This document shows, piece by piece, positions 42,574 through 50,837 of a stretch of 64,000 nucleotides of DNA. Within the stretch, counting starts at the first letter, position 1, and each line of letters starts with the position of its first letter. Location of the stretch: positions 186,001-250,000 of the forward strand of contig NC_020812.1 of assembly GCF_000348745.1 (NCBI RefSeq), written 5' to 3'. This DNA comes from Micavibrio aeruginosavorus EPB. Lineage in GTDB: Bacteria > Pseudomonadota > Alphaproteobacteria > Micavibrionales > Micavibrionaceae. The notes under the pieces are model-generated. The model searched no databases, had not been told where the DNA came from, and saw nothing but the letters and a program-made list of their open reading frames with translations. Position numbers and translations under genes: made by a program.

Positions 42574-43623
42574 TTACGACTTCTTGCAGTAAAGCAAAGC
42601 CAGATAAGGCGGCATGTTATTGTGCGCCGTTGCCGCGCCCGTGCTTTCCATCAGCGTGGTGCCACTGGTGCCCAGGGTCGATAAATCGGTTGTGCGGGCC
42701 ACGGCCCCGACGGTGCTGAGGCTCAGCGTGACGGTTTCCGCTCCGCCGGTATTCCCGCGGTTATAGGTTGCCCCGTCGGCCCCGACAATCATGCGGCCAT
42801 TGGCATTGGCAAAGGGCACCCATCCATCCGGACATGCGCTCAGGTCAAAGGCCATCACGGCCCCGTCGGGGATGCCGATGCCCAACGCCGTTGTGGCGCG
42901 GATGCGGATAAAATCATCGTACAGGTTGGCGTTGCTGCCCGTGCTGCGGATTGTGGTGCTGACGAATGTTGCATCATCATCGCAGTTTTCGGTTTCCCGC
43001 GCCCCGGCGGTGCAGGCAAAGCGCCCCGTGCCCGATGCGCTATAGGCCCCGGCATTGTTTTCACCGTGGCTGTTGATGACGTAATGGGCGGTGCCCGCCG
43101 CGGGGAAGGTGACAACCGGGTTGCCAGCCGCATCATTGACGAAAATGGCCCCTTCATCGCGGTTATACGTGGTGGGGTGGGCCAACGATTCCGTCACGGC
43201 ATAGGTAAACCGCCCGCCCCACGCATCGCGGATGAAATCGTCCGGCAGATTGAGCGTGCGCACCGGCACGGCCCCGATGCGGACCAGCCGTCCGCCGCGC
43301 CCGCCCCCGGCGGCGATGGTTTCATTGGCGGCCGGGGCCACCGTGTTGCATCCGTTTTCAGAAATTTCCACGCCGAAATTGGCGGTGTCCGGCGCGTCGT
43401 TCAGGCGCGCGGGGCAGGGATAGCGGCCATTCAGGCTGAGGAACAATTGCAGGGCCTCATCAATCTGGTCCAGCCGTTCCTGCGTCGTATTGATCTCGGT
43501 TTTTTTCAGATAGCTGAGCAACATGGTCGATGCCGTGGCCAGCAAAAGGCCGCCGATCAGCATGACAATCGCCACTTCCACCAGTGTAAAACCGCGTTCG
43601 CGGATGTTCGGGTGGTGCGCCAT
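42574..43623 (-). CDS. Pseudopilin-like protein with phage tail-collar-like C-terminus
   Basis: The 349-residue protein begins with a class III/type IV prepilin signal: RERG then FTLVEVAIVMLIGG, with cleavage after Gly11 and Glu at +5. A pseudopilin module follows (~35-245) with GRYPCPARLNDAPDTANFGV, VRIGAVPVRTLNLPDDFI and FTYAVTES. The C-terminal ~90 residues (CPDGWVPFANANGRMIVGAD, then HNNMPPYLALLYCKK) resemble the collar domain of phage tail fibres. The ATG has GGGGAG upstream. It is divergent from a second protein with the same N-terminal module. It may be a minor pilin or pseudopilin carrying a binding head. Confidence 0.8.
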   Translation of the reverse strand: MAHHPNIRERGFTLVEVAIVMLIGGLLLATASTMLLSYLKKTEINTTQERLDQIDEALQLFLSLNGRYPCPARLNDAPDTANFGVEISENGCNTVAPAANETIAAGGGRGGRLVRIGAVPVRTLNLPDDFIRDAWGGRFTYAVTESLAHPTTYNRDEGAIFVNDAAGNPVVTFPAAGTAHYVINSHGENNAGAYSASGTGRFACTAGARETENCDDDATFVSTTIRSTGSNANLYDDFIRIRATTALGIGIPDGAVMAFDLSACPDGWVPFANANGRMIVGADGATYNRGNTGGAETVTLSLSTVGAVARTTDLSTLGTSGTTLMESTGAATAHNNMPPYLALLYCKKS

Positions 43624-43674
43624 CGTAATCTCCCCGGTCTTCTCAAGACCAAATTGATGAATAAAAACCAGAAG

Positions 43675-43701
43675 TTACGCATTTAGATCAATTTTTACGC
43701 A
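43675..43701. promoter_or_regulatory. Direct repeat TTACGCA in the divergent pseudopilin promoter region
   Basis: TTACGCA occurs at 43675-43681 and 43695-43701, a 20-base spacing that places both copies on about the same face of the helix. The repeat lies midway between the two divergent pseudopilin genes in an AT-rich gap and could be a shared activator or repressor site. Confidence 0.4.
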
Positions 43702-43745
43702 AGTTTAATCAAAAGTATATATGATTGTTGGTTGAGAGGGCGTTA

Positions 43746-45287
43746 ATGGGGGATACGGTCATGCAGGGTCATGAAAACCGGTCTGCGTGCAAATCTGATA
43801 ATCGTGCCCATTGGAAATCGCAGGCGGGGTTCTCCCTGCTGGCGATGGCCTTTTTGATGATTATTCTGGGCGGTGTCGTCGCGGTCGGCGGGTCCTTGTA
43901 CCAGGTCTGGTCCGAACAGAAAGGGTCGTCAACCACTCAGGCGCGGATGGAATATATCCAGGATGCGCTAGCCAGTTTTGCGGCCCATCATGGACGGTAT
44001 CCGTGCCCGGCCCGTCTGACCGACCCGTTTGATACCGCCAATTTTGGCGTGGAAATTTCCGATAATTGCGCCACTGACCTGACCGCTCCGGCGGGCACGA
44101 CCCGTGTGGCCAGCGAAGATGCGACCAAAGGCTTTATCCGCATTGGTGCGGTGCCGGTGCGCACGCTGAATATTCCCGATGAATATGTGGCGGACGGCTA
44201 TAACCGCCGTCTGGTCTATGCCGTGACCGAAGTTTACACCGAAGACGGCGCGCCCTTGGCCGAGGACAGAGGCGCAATCCGCATCGAAGATGCGGCGGGT
44301 AACAGCGCCACATCCAAACCCAACAATATCGTGCAGGTGGTCTACAGCATGGGCTGGGACGATAACGGGGCCTATACCGATAACGGCGCCATCGTCGCGG
44401 CCTGTGATGCGGGCAAGAAATCCGGCATTAACTGCGACATTGCCGACAATGCGGTGTTTATGAACACCATGGAAAAATCATCCAACCCGTCCGACCCGTT
44501 TGTGTCGCGTGTGGCCTATCGCCCCAGCAAGACCGTTGTGGCGTGCGAAGATAAGGGCCTGAAAATCCCCAAAGATACCGCGTTTTTGATCGACACCAGC
44601 GGCAGTATGGCCAGCAAGGCCAATGGTTGCCCGGCCGAGGTTGGGAAGAATTGTACCCGGATGGATGTGGCCCACTGGGCCATGCGCCGCGTGATGCCGG
44701 CGCGGCTTTATTCCAACACGCTGAACAAAAGCCCCGGTGATACGATTATGACCGGGTTTACCAATAAACAATGGCTCAAGGACGTGAATCCGGTTTTGAG
44801 CTCAACATGGAAAGACCGGATTTTCGACAAGGCCCCGACCGACGGGTCCGTCTATGTCCCGCCCAAGGACGATGAAATGATGGCCGATCTGGAGGGGGAT
44901 TTGTCCAAAATGTGCCCATCGGGTGGTACGCCGCTGGGGTCGCACATGATGGGCCTGGCGGATCAGATCAAGGCGCACAAGCCGGATGGTTATGTCGATA
45001 ACCCGGATTTTCCGGATAAAATCACCATCATTTCCGACGGGGAAAATAACGGCGGCGAAGACCCGATGTCCCTGCTGGCCACGTTGAAGGCCAAGCACCC
45101 GAATATTCAGGTCGATGTGATCGATGTGGTGGGCAACCCCAGCCTGCAAAAAATTTCCCAGGAAACGGGCGGGGCCTATTACCGGTCGAACAACCCGGAT
45201 GAATTGCTGGACGCCCTGTATAAATCCGCCGGGATCTGCAAGCCCTATACCCCGGCCACGGTGGTGGATAAGCTGTATTGTAAATAA
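43746..45287 (+). CDS. Pseudopilin-like protein with von Willebrand A domain
   Basis: The 513-residue protein has a prepilin-like N-terminus (SQAG then FSLLAMAFLMIILGG, Gly28) but lacks the usual Glu at +5, as in tip pseudopilins of the GspK type. The next module (~50-260) closely matches the divergent neighbour (GRYPCPARLTDPFDTANFGV, IRIGAVPVRTLNIPDEYVAD). A vWA domain follows (~275-495) with a complete MIDAS: DTSGS near 281-285, Thr in SGGTPLGSH near 395 and Asp in IISDGENNGG near 430. Metal-dependent adhesion at a pilus tip is the inferred role. GAGAGG precedes the ATG at 43746. Confidence 0.82.
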   Translation: MGDTVMQGHENRSACKSDNRAHWKSQAGFSLLAMAFLMIILGGVVAVGGSLYQVWSEQKGSSTTQARMEYIQDALASFAAHHGRYPCPARLTDPFDTANFGVEISDNCATDLTAPAGTTRVASEDATKGFIRIGAVPVRTLNIPDEYVADGYNRRLVYAVTEVYTEDGAPLAEDRGAIRIEDAAGNSATSKPNNIVQVVYSMGWDDNGAYTDNGAIVAACDAGKKSGINCDIADNAVFMNTMEKSSNPSDPFVSRVAYRPSKTVVACEDKGLKIPKDTAFLIDTSGSMASKANGCPAEVGKNCTRMDVAHWAMRRVMPARLYSNTLNKSPGDTIMTGFTNKQWLKDVNPVLSSTWKDRIFDKAPTDGSVYVPPKDDEMMADLEGDLSKMCPSGGTPLGSHMMGLADQIKAHKPDGYVDNPDFPDKITIISDGENNGGEDPMSLLATLKAKHPNIQVDVIDVVGNPSLQKISQETGGAYYRSNNPDELLDALYKSAGICKPYTPATVVDKLYCK

Positions 45288-45305
45288 GCGGGCGTGACCG
45301 CCGGC

Positions 45306-45773
45306 TTATTTTTTCCGTTTTGCTGCAAAGAAATCCTTGAGAATCTGACCGCATGGTTCGGCCAGAACCCCGCCGGTCACGTCCGGGCGGTGGTGGCAGG
45401 TGGGTTGGGTAAAGAACTGGCCGCCATGGTCGATGCCGCCCCCTTTGGGGTCTGGCGCGCCATAAACCACGCGGCGGATGCGGGCAAAGCTGATCGCCGC
45501 CGCGCACATGGCGCAGGGTTCCAGCGTCACATACAAATCACAGGCGGGAATGCGCTGGGCTCCGGCGGTTTTACACCCGTCCCGGATCACCATGATTTCG
45601 GCGTGGGCCGTGGGGTCGGCTCGTTCGATGGTGGCATTGCCGCCCCGGGCGACAATCTCGCCGGTTTCCACGTCGACCAGCACCGCCCCAATCGGGACTT
45701 CGTTCCGGGCGGCGGCTTTCCGCGCTTCGTCCAGCGCGGCCTGCATATAATGGTCGTCGGGTTTCATGGTCAT
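45306..45773 (-). CDS. tadA: tRNA adenosine(34) deaminase TadA
   Basis: TadA converts A34 to inosine in tRNA-Arg(ACG). The 155-residue product has the deaminase zinc motifs TAHAEIMVI (His and catalytic Glu) and EPCAMCAAAI (two Cys), plus GAVLVD and a C-terminal VLAEPCGQILKDFFAAKRKK. The ATG at 45773 (or two codons later) matches the family start; the longer form reading through VPAQLCGR is not conserved in type. It is divergent from rluB, the usual partner in alphaproteobacteria. Confidence 0.93.
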   Translation of the reverse strand: MTMKPDDHYMQAALDEARKAAARNEVPIGAVLVDVETGEIVARGGNATIERADPTAHAEIMVIRDGCKTAGAQRIPACDLYVTLEPCAMCAAAISFARIRRVVYGAPDPKGGGIDHGGQFFTQPTCHHRPDVTGGVLAEPCGQILKDFFAAKRKK

Positions 45774-45910
45774 GGCTGGGGTTCTACCACAAAGCTGTGC
45801 GGGGACAAAGACGGACACGGAATGCTTCGTGTTCCTTTGTGGCGTGGTCCCTTTGTGCTACATAATTCCACGAACAACCAAAACGCCCATCGGCCAAAGA
45901 GAACACCATA

Positions 45911-46876
45911 ATGAACGACACCCCAAAAGACGGCGAACGGATTGCCAAGGTCATGGCGCGGGCGGGCCTGTGTTCCCGGCGCGAGGCGGAAAGCTGGATC
46001 ACCGCGGGCCGTGTCCGGGTGAATGGCAAAACGCTGGATTCCCCCGCCTGCCTGGTCGGGCCGGATGATCAGGTGGTGGTCGATAACAAACCCCTGCCCA
46101 CGGCGCAGGCCACCCGCCTGTTCCTGTACCATAAACCTGCCGGTCTGGTGACCTCGGCCCGGGACGAATTGGGCCGCCCCACGGTGTTCGATATGCTGCC
46201 CCCGGCCATGCCCCGGGTGGTCAGTGTCGGGCGGCTGGATTTGACGACCGAAGGTCTGTTGTTGCTGACCAATGATGGGGGCTTGTCCCGCCATCTGGAA
46301 TTACCGGCCACCGGATGGAAACGCCGGTATCGTGTACGTGTGTACGGGACCGTGAATGAAAAGAAACTGATCGGGTTAAAGGACGGCATTACGGTCGATG
46401 GTGTGCGGTATGGCGCGATCGAGGCCACGCTGGAAGAGGCACAGACCAAGGCCAATAGTTGGTTGTCCGTCACCCTGACTGAAGGCAAAAACCGCGAAAT
46501 TCGGCGCGTGATGGAAGCGCTCGATTTGCAGGTGACGCGCCTGATCCGGGTGTCGTATGGCCCGTTCCGTCTGGGCAAGCTGAACGAAGGCGCGGTGGAG
46601 GAAGTTCCCTTGGCCGCCCTGCGCGAGCTGATCCCGACATACTTTAACCCGGGGGCCGCGCAGACGGATACGGACATTGACGGTGTTGATGCCGCCCCGC
46701 GTACAGCCCGCACGCATACGGGCGCGGCCCCGGCCAAGAACGCCGCCAGCCGCAAAGGCTGGGCCAAGGCCAAGCCAGACACCAAGGTCAAGCCGCGAAA
46801 AACCCGAAAACCTGCCGGGAAAGCTGGTGGTCCCGGCGGAAAACCCACCGGTGGTCGATCAGGTAAGCGGCCGTAA
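45911..46876 (+). CDS. rluB: 23S rRNA pseudouridine synthase, RluB/RsuA family
   Basis: Modifies a uridine in 23S rRNA near the peptidyl-transferase centre. The 321 residues have an N-terminal S4 RNA-binding domain (~8-55, RIAKVMARAGLCSRREAESW). The catalytic domain carries GRLDLTTEGLLLLTND with the catalytic Asp, and KNREIRRVMEALDLQVTRLI. A basic Lys/Arg/Pro/Gly-rich tail (~265-321) is an extension also found in alphaproteobacterial homologs. Choice between RluB and a close relative such as RluE/F rests on length and synteny. Confidence 0.88.
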   Translation: MNDTPKDGERIAKVMARAGLCSRREAESWITAGRVRVNGKTLDSPACLVGPDDQVVVDNKPLPTAQATRLFLYHKPAGLVTSARDELGRPTVFDMLPPAMPRVVSVGRLDLTTEGLLLLTNDGGLSRHLELPATGWKRRYRVRVYGTVNEKKLIGLKDGITVDGVRYGAIEATLEEAQTKANSWLSVTLTEGKNREIRRVMEALDLQVTRLIRVSYGPFRLGKLNEGAVEEVPLAALRELIPTYFNPGAAQTDTDIDGVDAAPRTARTHTGAAPAKNAASRKGWAKAKPDTKVKPRKTRKPAGKAGGPGGKPTGGRSGKRP

Positions 46877-46923
46877 TTCCGATCATGCGATGTATGTGTG
46901 CCGTATGCGTACGAAGCTGCGGG

Positions 46924-49065
46924 TTACCGGCGGAATTGGGGGGCTGGCGCTCCCTGTCTGGCCGTGGCTAAAAGCCGGACTTTCTGCTGAATGACGCCCA
47001 TGGCTTTGCATTGCTTGATGAAATCCTGATAGGGCAAAGTCCGCATTTTTTGCGGCAGGAAGGCGGACATGATGGTGTACGCCTCTTCACAATGCGCCAG
47101 ATCGGTAGGATCAAACCCGATCTCGTTGATCAGGCGGTTTTTATTGTAGCTTTCCGCAACAATGGCGCGCTTTTTGTCAATATCCTGCCAGTGAACCCTG
47201 ATTTTTCCTGTGTTAATGGCGTCTATCAGCCAGTCTGCGGCTTTTTGCAGGGCGGAATGCGGTGCTTTGTTCCATTCTTTTTTGTTTTGGTTCTGGGACA
47301 ATGAGATCGCCCCATCGCGCGCCTTCTTTTCACGCAGATCCAGTGTGGAATGATGCTGTGTTCCGTTCGGTTCGGTGAAGGACAGATGCAGGATATGGGC
47401 TCCATTTTCAATACAGTTATGGGCATATCCACCAACGCAATGGTGCATACGGCTGCCCTCGGTTTCCAAATCCTGTTTTGTGGTCAGGGGCGTGCACTGA
47501 ACCCCGTTTGGGGCCGTCATGGCGGGGATTAAGGCGGGCCAGGCCAGGTCGTCGGCCACGGCAATTGAACGCAATCGTGCGTTCACGGTGTCCAGGCGGT
47601 CGTGCCAGGTCCGTGATCCGCTGACCAGATCGGCGACGGTAAACATGCCCATGAAGGCGCTGCGGACCTGGTTGTCCTGAAAAATACTCTGGGCCTCGCG
47701 CGTGGCCGTTTCATTCCCGCTCTGCTGTATTCTGGAGACGATCAGAGGCAGCAAAATGACTTTCTGGATCTTGGTGACGAAGTCGCTGATATTTTGCCAG
47801 TCTGTTTTTTTCTGCGGGTTTTTCAAACTGTAATTCACCAGAGCCTGCCGTGGCATGTGTGTATAACCCTCGGCGCGCGCAATATTGCCGCACAGTTCGT
47901 CAAAACGCCTCCATTCAGGGGCGTTTTTGGGATAATGTTCGCGGCTGAACTGCGGAAGAAATGCCAGCCGTTCTGTTAAAACTTTCAAAGAATAGCGGTC
48001 AAAAACCTGGTCGTTCGCACCATGGTACGGGGCCAGGTAACGGGGTGGGACGGGGGCGGTGGCCCCGCTTGCAAAAACCTCTTTCAAGGCCGTCGGGGCA
48101 GAGGCTCCGTTATCAATCGACCGGGTGAGGGTTTTTTGGTTTTCGATCTGGTGCTTGATCGTCGCGTGGTTTTGGCTGTTGCGGCGTTGGGCCCGATTGA
48201 ACGTTTCGTCCCAGCCCTGCGCCTCTGTAAACAGCCGCATAAGACCGGGATAGCTGGCATAGGCCCCGATCCGTTTATCCTGAATGACGGGGTCGTTCTG
48301 TTTGGTTAACCATTGATAATCCCGCAAGCCGGATTCCCGGTTGAGGAGGACGGCCCGCAGGGCTGTGCGATTGAGCATGGAAAGTAAGGTATAGCGCGCG
48401 GATTGGAGCCATTTATGCTCAACCATCTGGATGACGTCGTCCAGTTCGTTCTGGCGGATCGTTATAGATGTGCCATAACTGTGTGCCAGATCACGCAACG
48501 CCTTGTGTAGATAGGATGCGGGGCTGATTTGCCCATGATACCGACTGTCGGGCAGGGTAAAAATTTTGGCAAATTCTGTTCGGTCATAATCATGGATTTC
48601 TTTACCATAGCGTGGTGTTCCCTGCAGGGAAATCTCACCACGCATCATTTTTAAAAAATAATGGATGGCCTCGTCGTAACTTTTTTTACCGTTGTTTTTG
48701 TCCAGGCCGAATTTGAAGACGGACAAGCCCCCATGCGGGCCTGTTAGAAACAGGCGAACCCTCGATGTTTTAAACAAGGCGGCTTTTTTCTTGTTGCCGT
48801 TCTGTCTGGAGAGTTTCAGTTCGCTATAGGGCAGGATCAACAGTGCGCTGCCATCTGTGGATTGGTGCGATTGGGGGATTGTCTGGCTTTCCCATTGTTG
48901 CAGGATGGCGCGGATTGTGTTGGCGGCGGCGCTCCGGTCAACCAGTTCGCCTGTCCGGGCGTTTTCGCTCATGTCGGCGACGATTTTTTGTGTAAAATCA
49001 TCAATGTCCCGCGCCGCCGAATTTAATAGGCGATTGGCTTTGTTTTGATATAACGTGCCTGACAT
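46924..49065 (-). CDS. PcfJ-like domain protein
   Basis: A 713-residue cytosolic protein. Near residues 525-570 it has DLETEGSRMHHCVGGYAHNC followed by STLDLREKK, the core of the PcfJ-like domain known from conjugative plasmids and phages, whose biochemical role is unsettled. The first 500 residues are helical and charged with no recognised motif. No signal peptide or membrane helix was seen. Base composition is more AT-rich than that of the flanking housekeeping genes. It interrupts the rluB-rsmD order usual in this class, consistent with insertion. Mobility genes are absent on both sides. Confidence 0.75.
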   Translation of the reverse strand: MSGTLYQNKANRLLNSAARDIDDFTQKIVADMSENARTGELVDRSAAANTIRAILQQWESQTIPQSHQSTDGSALLILPYSELKLSRQNGNKKKAALFKTSRVRLFLTGPHGGLSVFKFGLDKNNGKKSYDEAIHYFLKMMRGEISLQGTPRYGKEIHDYDRTEFAKIFTLPDSRYHGQISPASYLHKALRDLAHSYGTSITIRQNELDDVIQMVEHKWLQSARYTLLSMLNRTALRAVLLNRESGLRDYQWLTKQNDPVIQDKRIGAYASYPGLMRLFTEAQGWDETFNRAQRRNSQNHATIKHQIENQKTLTRSIDNGASAPTALKEVFASGATAPVPPRYLAPYHGANDQVFDRYSLKVLTERLAFLPQFSREHYPKNAPEWRRFDELCGNIARAEGYTHMPRQALVNYSLKNPQKKTDWQNISDFVTKIQKVILLPLIVSRIQQSGNETATREAQSIFQDNQVRSAFMGMFTVADLVSGSRTWHDRLDTVNARLRSIAVADDLAWPALIPAMTAPNGVQCTPLTTKQDLETEGSRMHHCVGGYAHNCIENGAHILHLSFTEPNGTQHHSTLDLREKKARDGAISLSQNQNKKEWNKAPHSALQKAADWLIDAINTGKIRVHWQDIDKKRAIVAESYNKNRLINEIGFDPTDLAHCEEAYTIMSAFLPQKMRTLPYQDFIKQCKAMGVIQQKVRLLATARQGAPAPQFRR

Positions 49066-49208
49066 AACGAGCCTCGTCTTATGAATAAAGAAAAACGTTA
49101 TGAAAAAAAGAGAGCGATGTCCAACTTAAACGTTCGTTTCATGAAAAAAAATGACACCGGTTCTGCTCACCTTACGCGGGGGATGGGCTTGGCGCCCGTT
49201 GCCCGTCG

Positions 49209-49814
49209 ATGAGCGTTCGTATCACCGGCGGTGAATTTCGCGGGCGTGTACTGCAGGCGCCAACAGGTACGCATGTACGCCCAACGGGGGACCGGAACCG
49301 GCAGGCGATTTTCAATATGTTGAACGCCCCGCGCTGGCTGGATGATCTGATGCCCGGGACGGATTTTGATCTGGATGGGGCCGTCGTGCTGGATGGTTTT
49401 GCCGGAACCGGGGCACTGGGGGTTGAGGCCCTGTCCCGCGGCGCGGCGTACGCCGTGTTTTTTGAGAAGGATCGCGCTGTCGCGGGGCTGTGCCGTAACA
49501 ATCTGGAATCATTGAAAATTACGGATCGTACGTCGCTGTATGTCCGGGATTCGACCAAGCCGGGCACGCGTCCGGCGGATGTCCCGCCGGCGACTCTGGT
49601 CTTCCTCGACCCGCCGTATCGACAGGGTCTGGTGCCTAGGGCGCTGGGCTCGCTGGCTGCGGGTGGGTGGATGGCCCCAGGGGCGATCGCAGTCCTTGAG
49701 ACTGAAAATACGGTGCCAGCCGATGAACTGGTGCAATCGCTGTCAGGTGTACGTATTTTGGATGAGCGGGCGTATGGTCTGACCCTGTTTCGCTTTGTTC
49801 AATATTGTGGCTGA
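49209..49814 (+). CDS. rsmD: 16S rRNA (guanine966-N2)-methyltransferase RsmD
   Basis: RsmD methylates G966 of 16S rRNA in the 30S subunit. The 201 residues show RITGGEFRGRVLQAP, RPTGDRNRQAIFNML, the SAM-binding VLDGFAGTGALGVEALSRGA and the catalytic LVFLDPPYRQG. Length is typical. Its 3' end is overlapped on the other strand by the reading frame of the downstream HAD protein for 179 bases. Confidence 0.94.
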   Translation: MSVRITGGEFRGRVLQAPTGTHVRPTGDRNRQAIFNMLNAPRWLDDLMPGTDFDLDGAVVLDGFAGTGALGVEALSRGAAYAVFFEKDRAVAGLCRNNLESLKITDRTSLYVRDSTKPGTRPADVPPATLVFLDPPYRQGLVPRALGSLAAGGWMAPGAIAVLETENTVPADELVQSLSGVRILDERAYGLTLFRFVQYCG

Positions 49815-50784
49815 ACCCATGGCCGGCCTTGAAGTTGAACGCGCTGAACAGCGTGGTCAGCGAACGGGCGAGCGTAATGCTGGGGCGGACATCCTGCCGC
49901 TTCATGGCCTTTTCAATCGCACGCGTTCCGTACACATACCCCGGATCTGACATTTTGCTGGCGGATTCGGCGGTGTAGCGATCCACAATGCACCCGCGTT
50001 TGTGCCAGGCAAAGGCCACCTTGAGCGGACGGGCGGTGGCCCCATCCTTGTCGGAATCGCCGACCATCACGGCCCGGTTCGTCGGGCACGAAAAATCTTT
50101 CAGAATTTGCTGTAAATGTTTCGGGCTGGGTTTCGCCAGACGTTTGCCCGTCACCGGATGCGGGCCCCACAGCGTCATATTGCGCTTAATGGCCTGAACA
50201 AAGCCCGGATCGATTTGGCTGAGCAGGCGCGTGTCGGATTCGATGCTCGGTTGGCAGTAAAAATGGTCAAACAGCGCCGGAATTTCCATGAAATCGGCAA
50301 TTTGGCCGCTTTTTTGGGCGTTTTGGGCCAAAAACCACAGGCGCAGGATCAAAGACGTGGCTTCGGTGTCGGAATAAATCACCTGTTGCGCGCCGCTATC
50401 GCGGACACCGCGCAGGGTTTGCACCGCTTCGGGGTAGAAAACGGTCAGGTCCTTTTGTTCTTTCATCCAATGGTCGCGAATGGCCCATTGGGTCGCTTTC
50501 AGCTGCGTTTCCTCGACCGGATTGGTGGCCTTGGGCAGCATGTTTTGCGCCCCCATCCATTGCAGGGCGCCGGTGTAATCGTAAAAACGGAACTGGCTTG
50601 GGGTCTTGCGGAACGCATGCTGGACATGGGTGTGGTCCAACCCGTACAGGGCGGCGGTGCGGGCCATGGCCCGGCTGGTGGATTGGGCCCACGTCTTGAT
50701 CGTATCGGTCAGCGTGTTGTCCAGATCCCAGACGACCAGATGTTTTTCCGGGCGGCTGGCTTTTGCGTTACGCGGTTTCGACAT
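49636..50784 (-). CDS. HAD-superfamily hydrolase with C-terminal extension antisense to rsmD
   Basis: A 382-residue protein with HAD motifs in order: VVWDLDNTLTDT (D20, D22), YSDTEAT near 137-143, AKPSPKHL with Lys218, and VGDSDKDGAT with D243 and D247. The substrate is unknown; motif I and the long helical cap suggest a phosphatase. Residues ~1-320 form the expected enzyme. The last ~59 residues (from FSHNIEQSETG on) are read from the antisense of rsmD and are Pro/Ser/His-rich, as expected for a lost stop codon. A shortened functional core is likely. It is convergent with rsmD. Confidence 0.82.
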   Translation of the reverse strand: MSKPRNAKASRPEKHLVVWDLDNTLTDTIKTWAQSTSRAMARTAALYGLDHTHVQHAFRKTPSQFRFYDYTGALQWMGAQNMLPKATNPVEETQLKATQWAIRDHWMKEQKDLTVFYPEAVQTLRGVRDSGAQQVIYSDTEATSLILRLWFLAQNAQKSGQIADFMEIPALFDHFYCQPSIESDTRLLSQIDPGFVQAIKRNMTLWGPHPVTGKRLAKPSPKHLQQILKDFSCPTNRAVMVGDSDKDGATARPLKVAFAWHKRGCIVDRYTAESASKMSDPGYVYGTRAIEKAMKRQDVRPSITLARSLTTLFSAFNFKAGHGFSHNIEQSETGSDHTPAHPKYVHLTAIAPVHRLAPYFQSQGLRSPLGPSTHPQPASPAP

Positions 50785-50837
50785 AGAGCATAAACCCTGC
50801 TGTTATTTTCTATAATAACTCGACAGGGATATATGTA

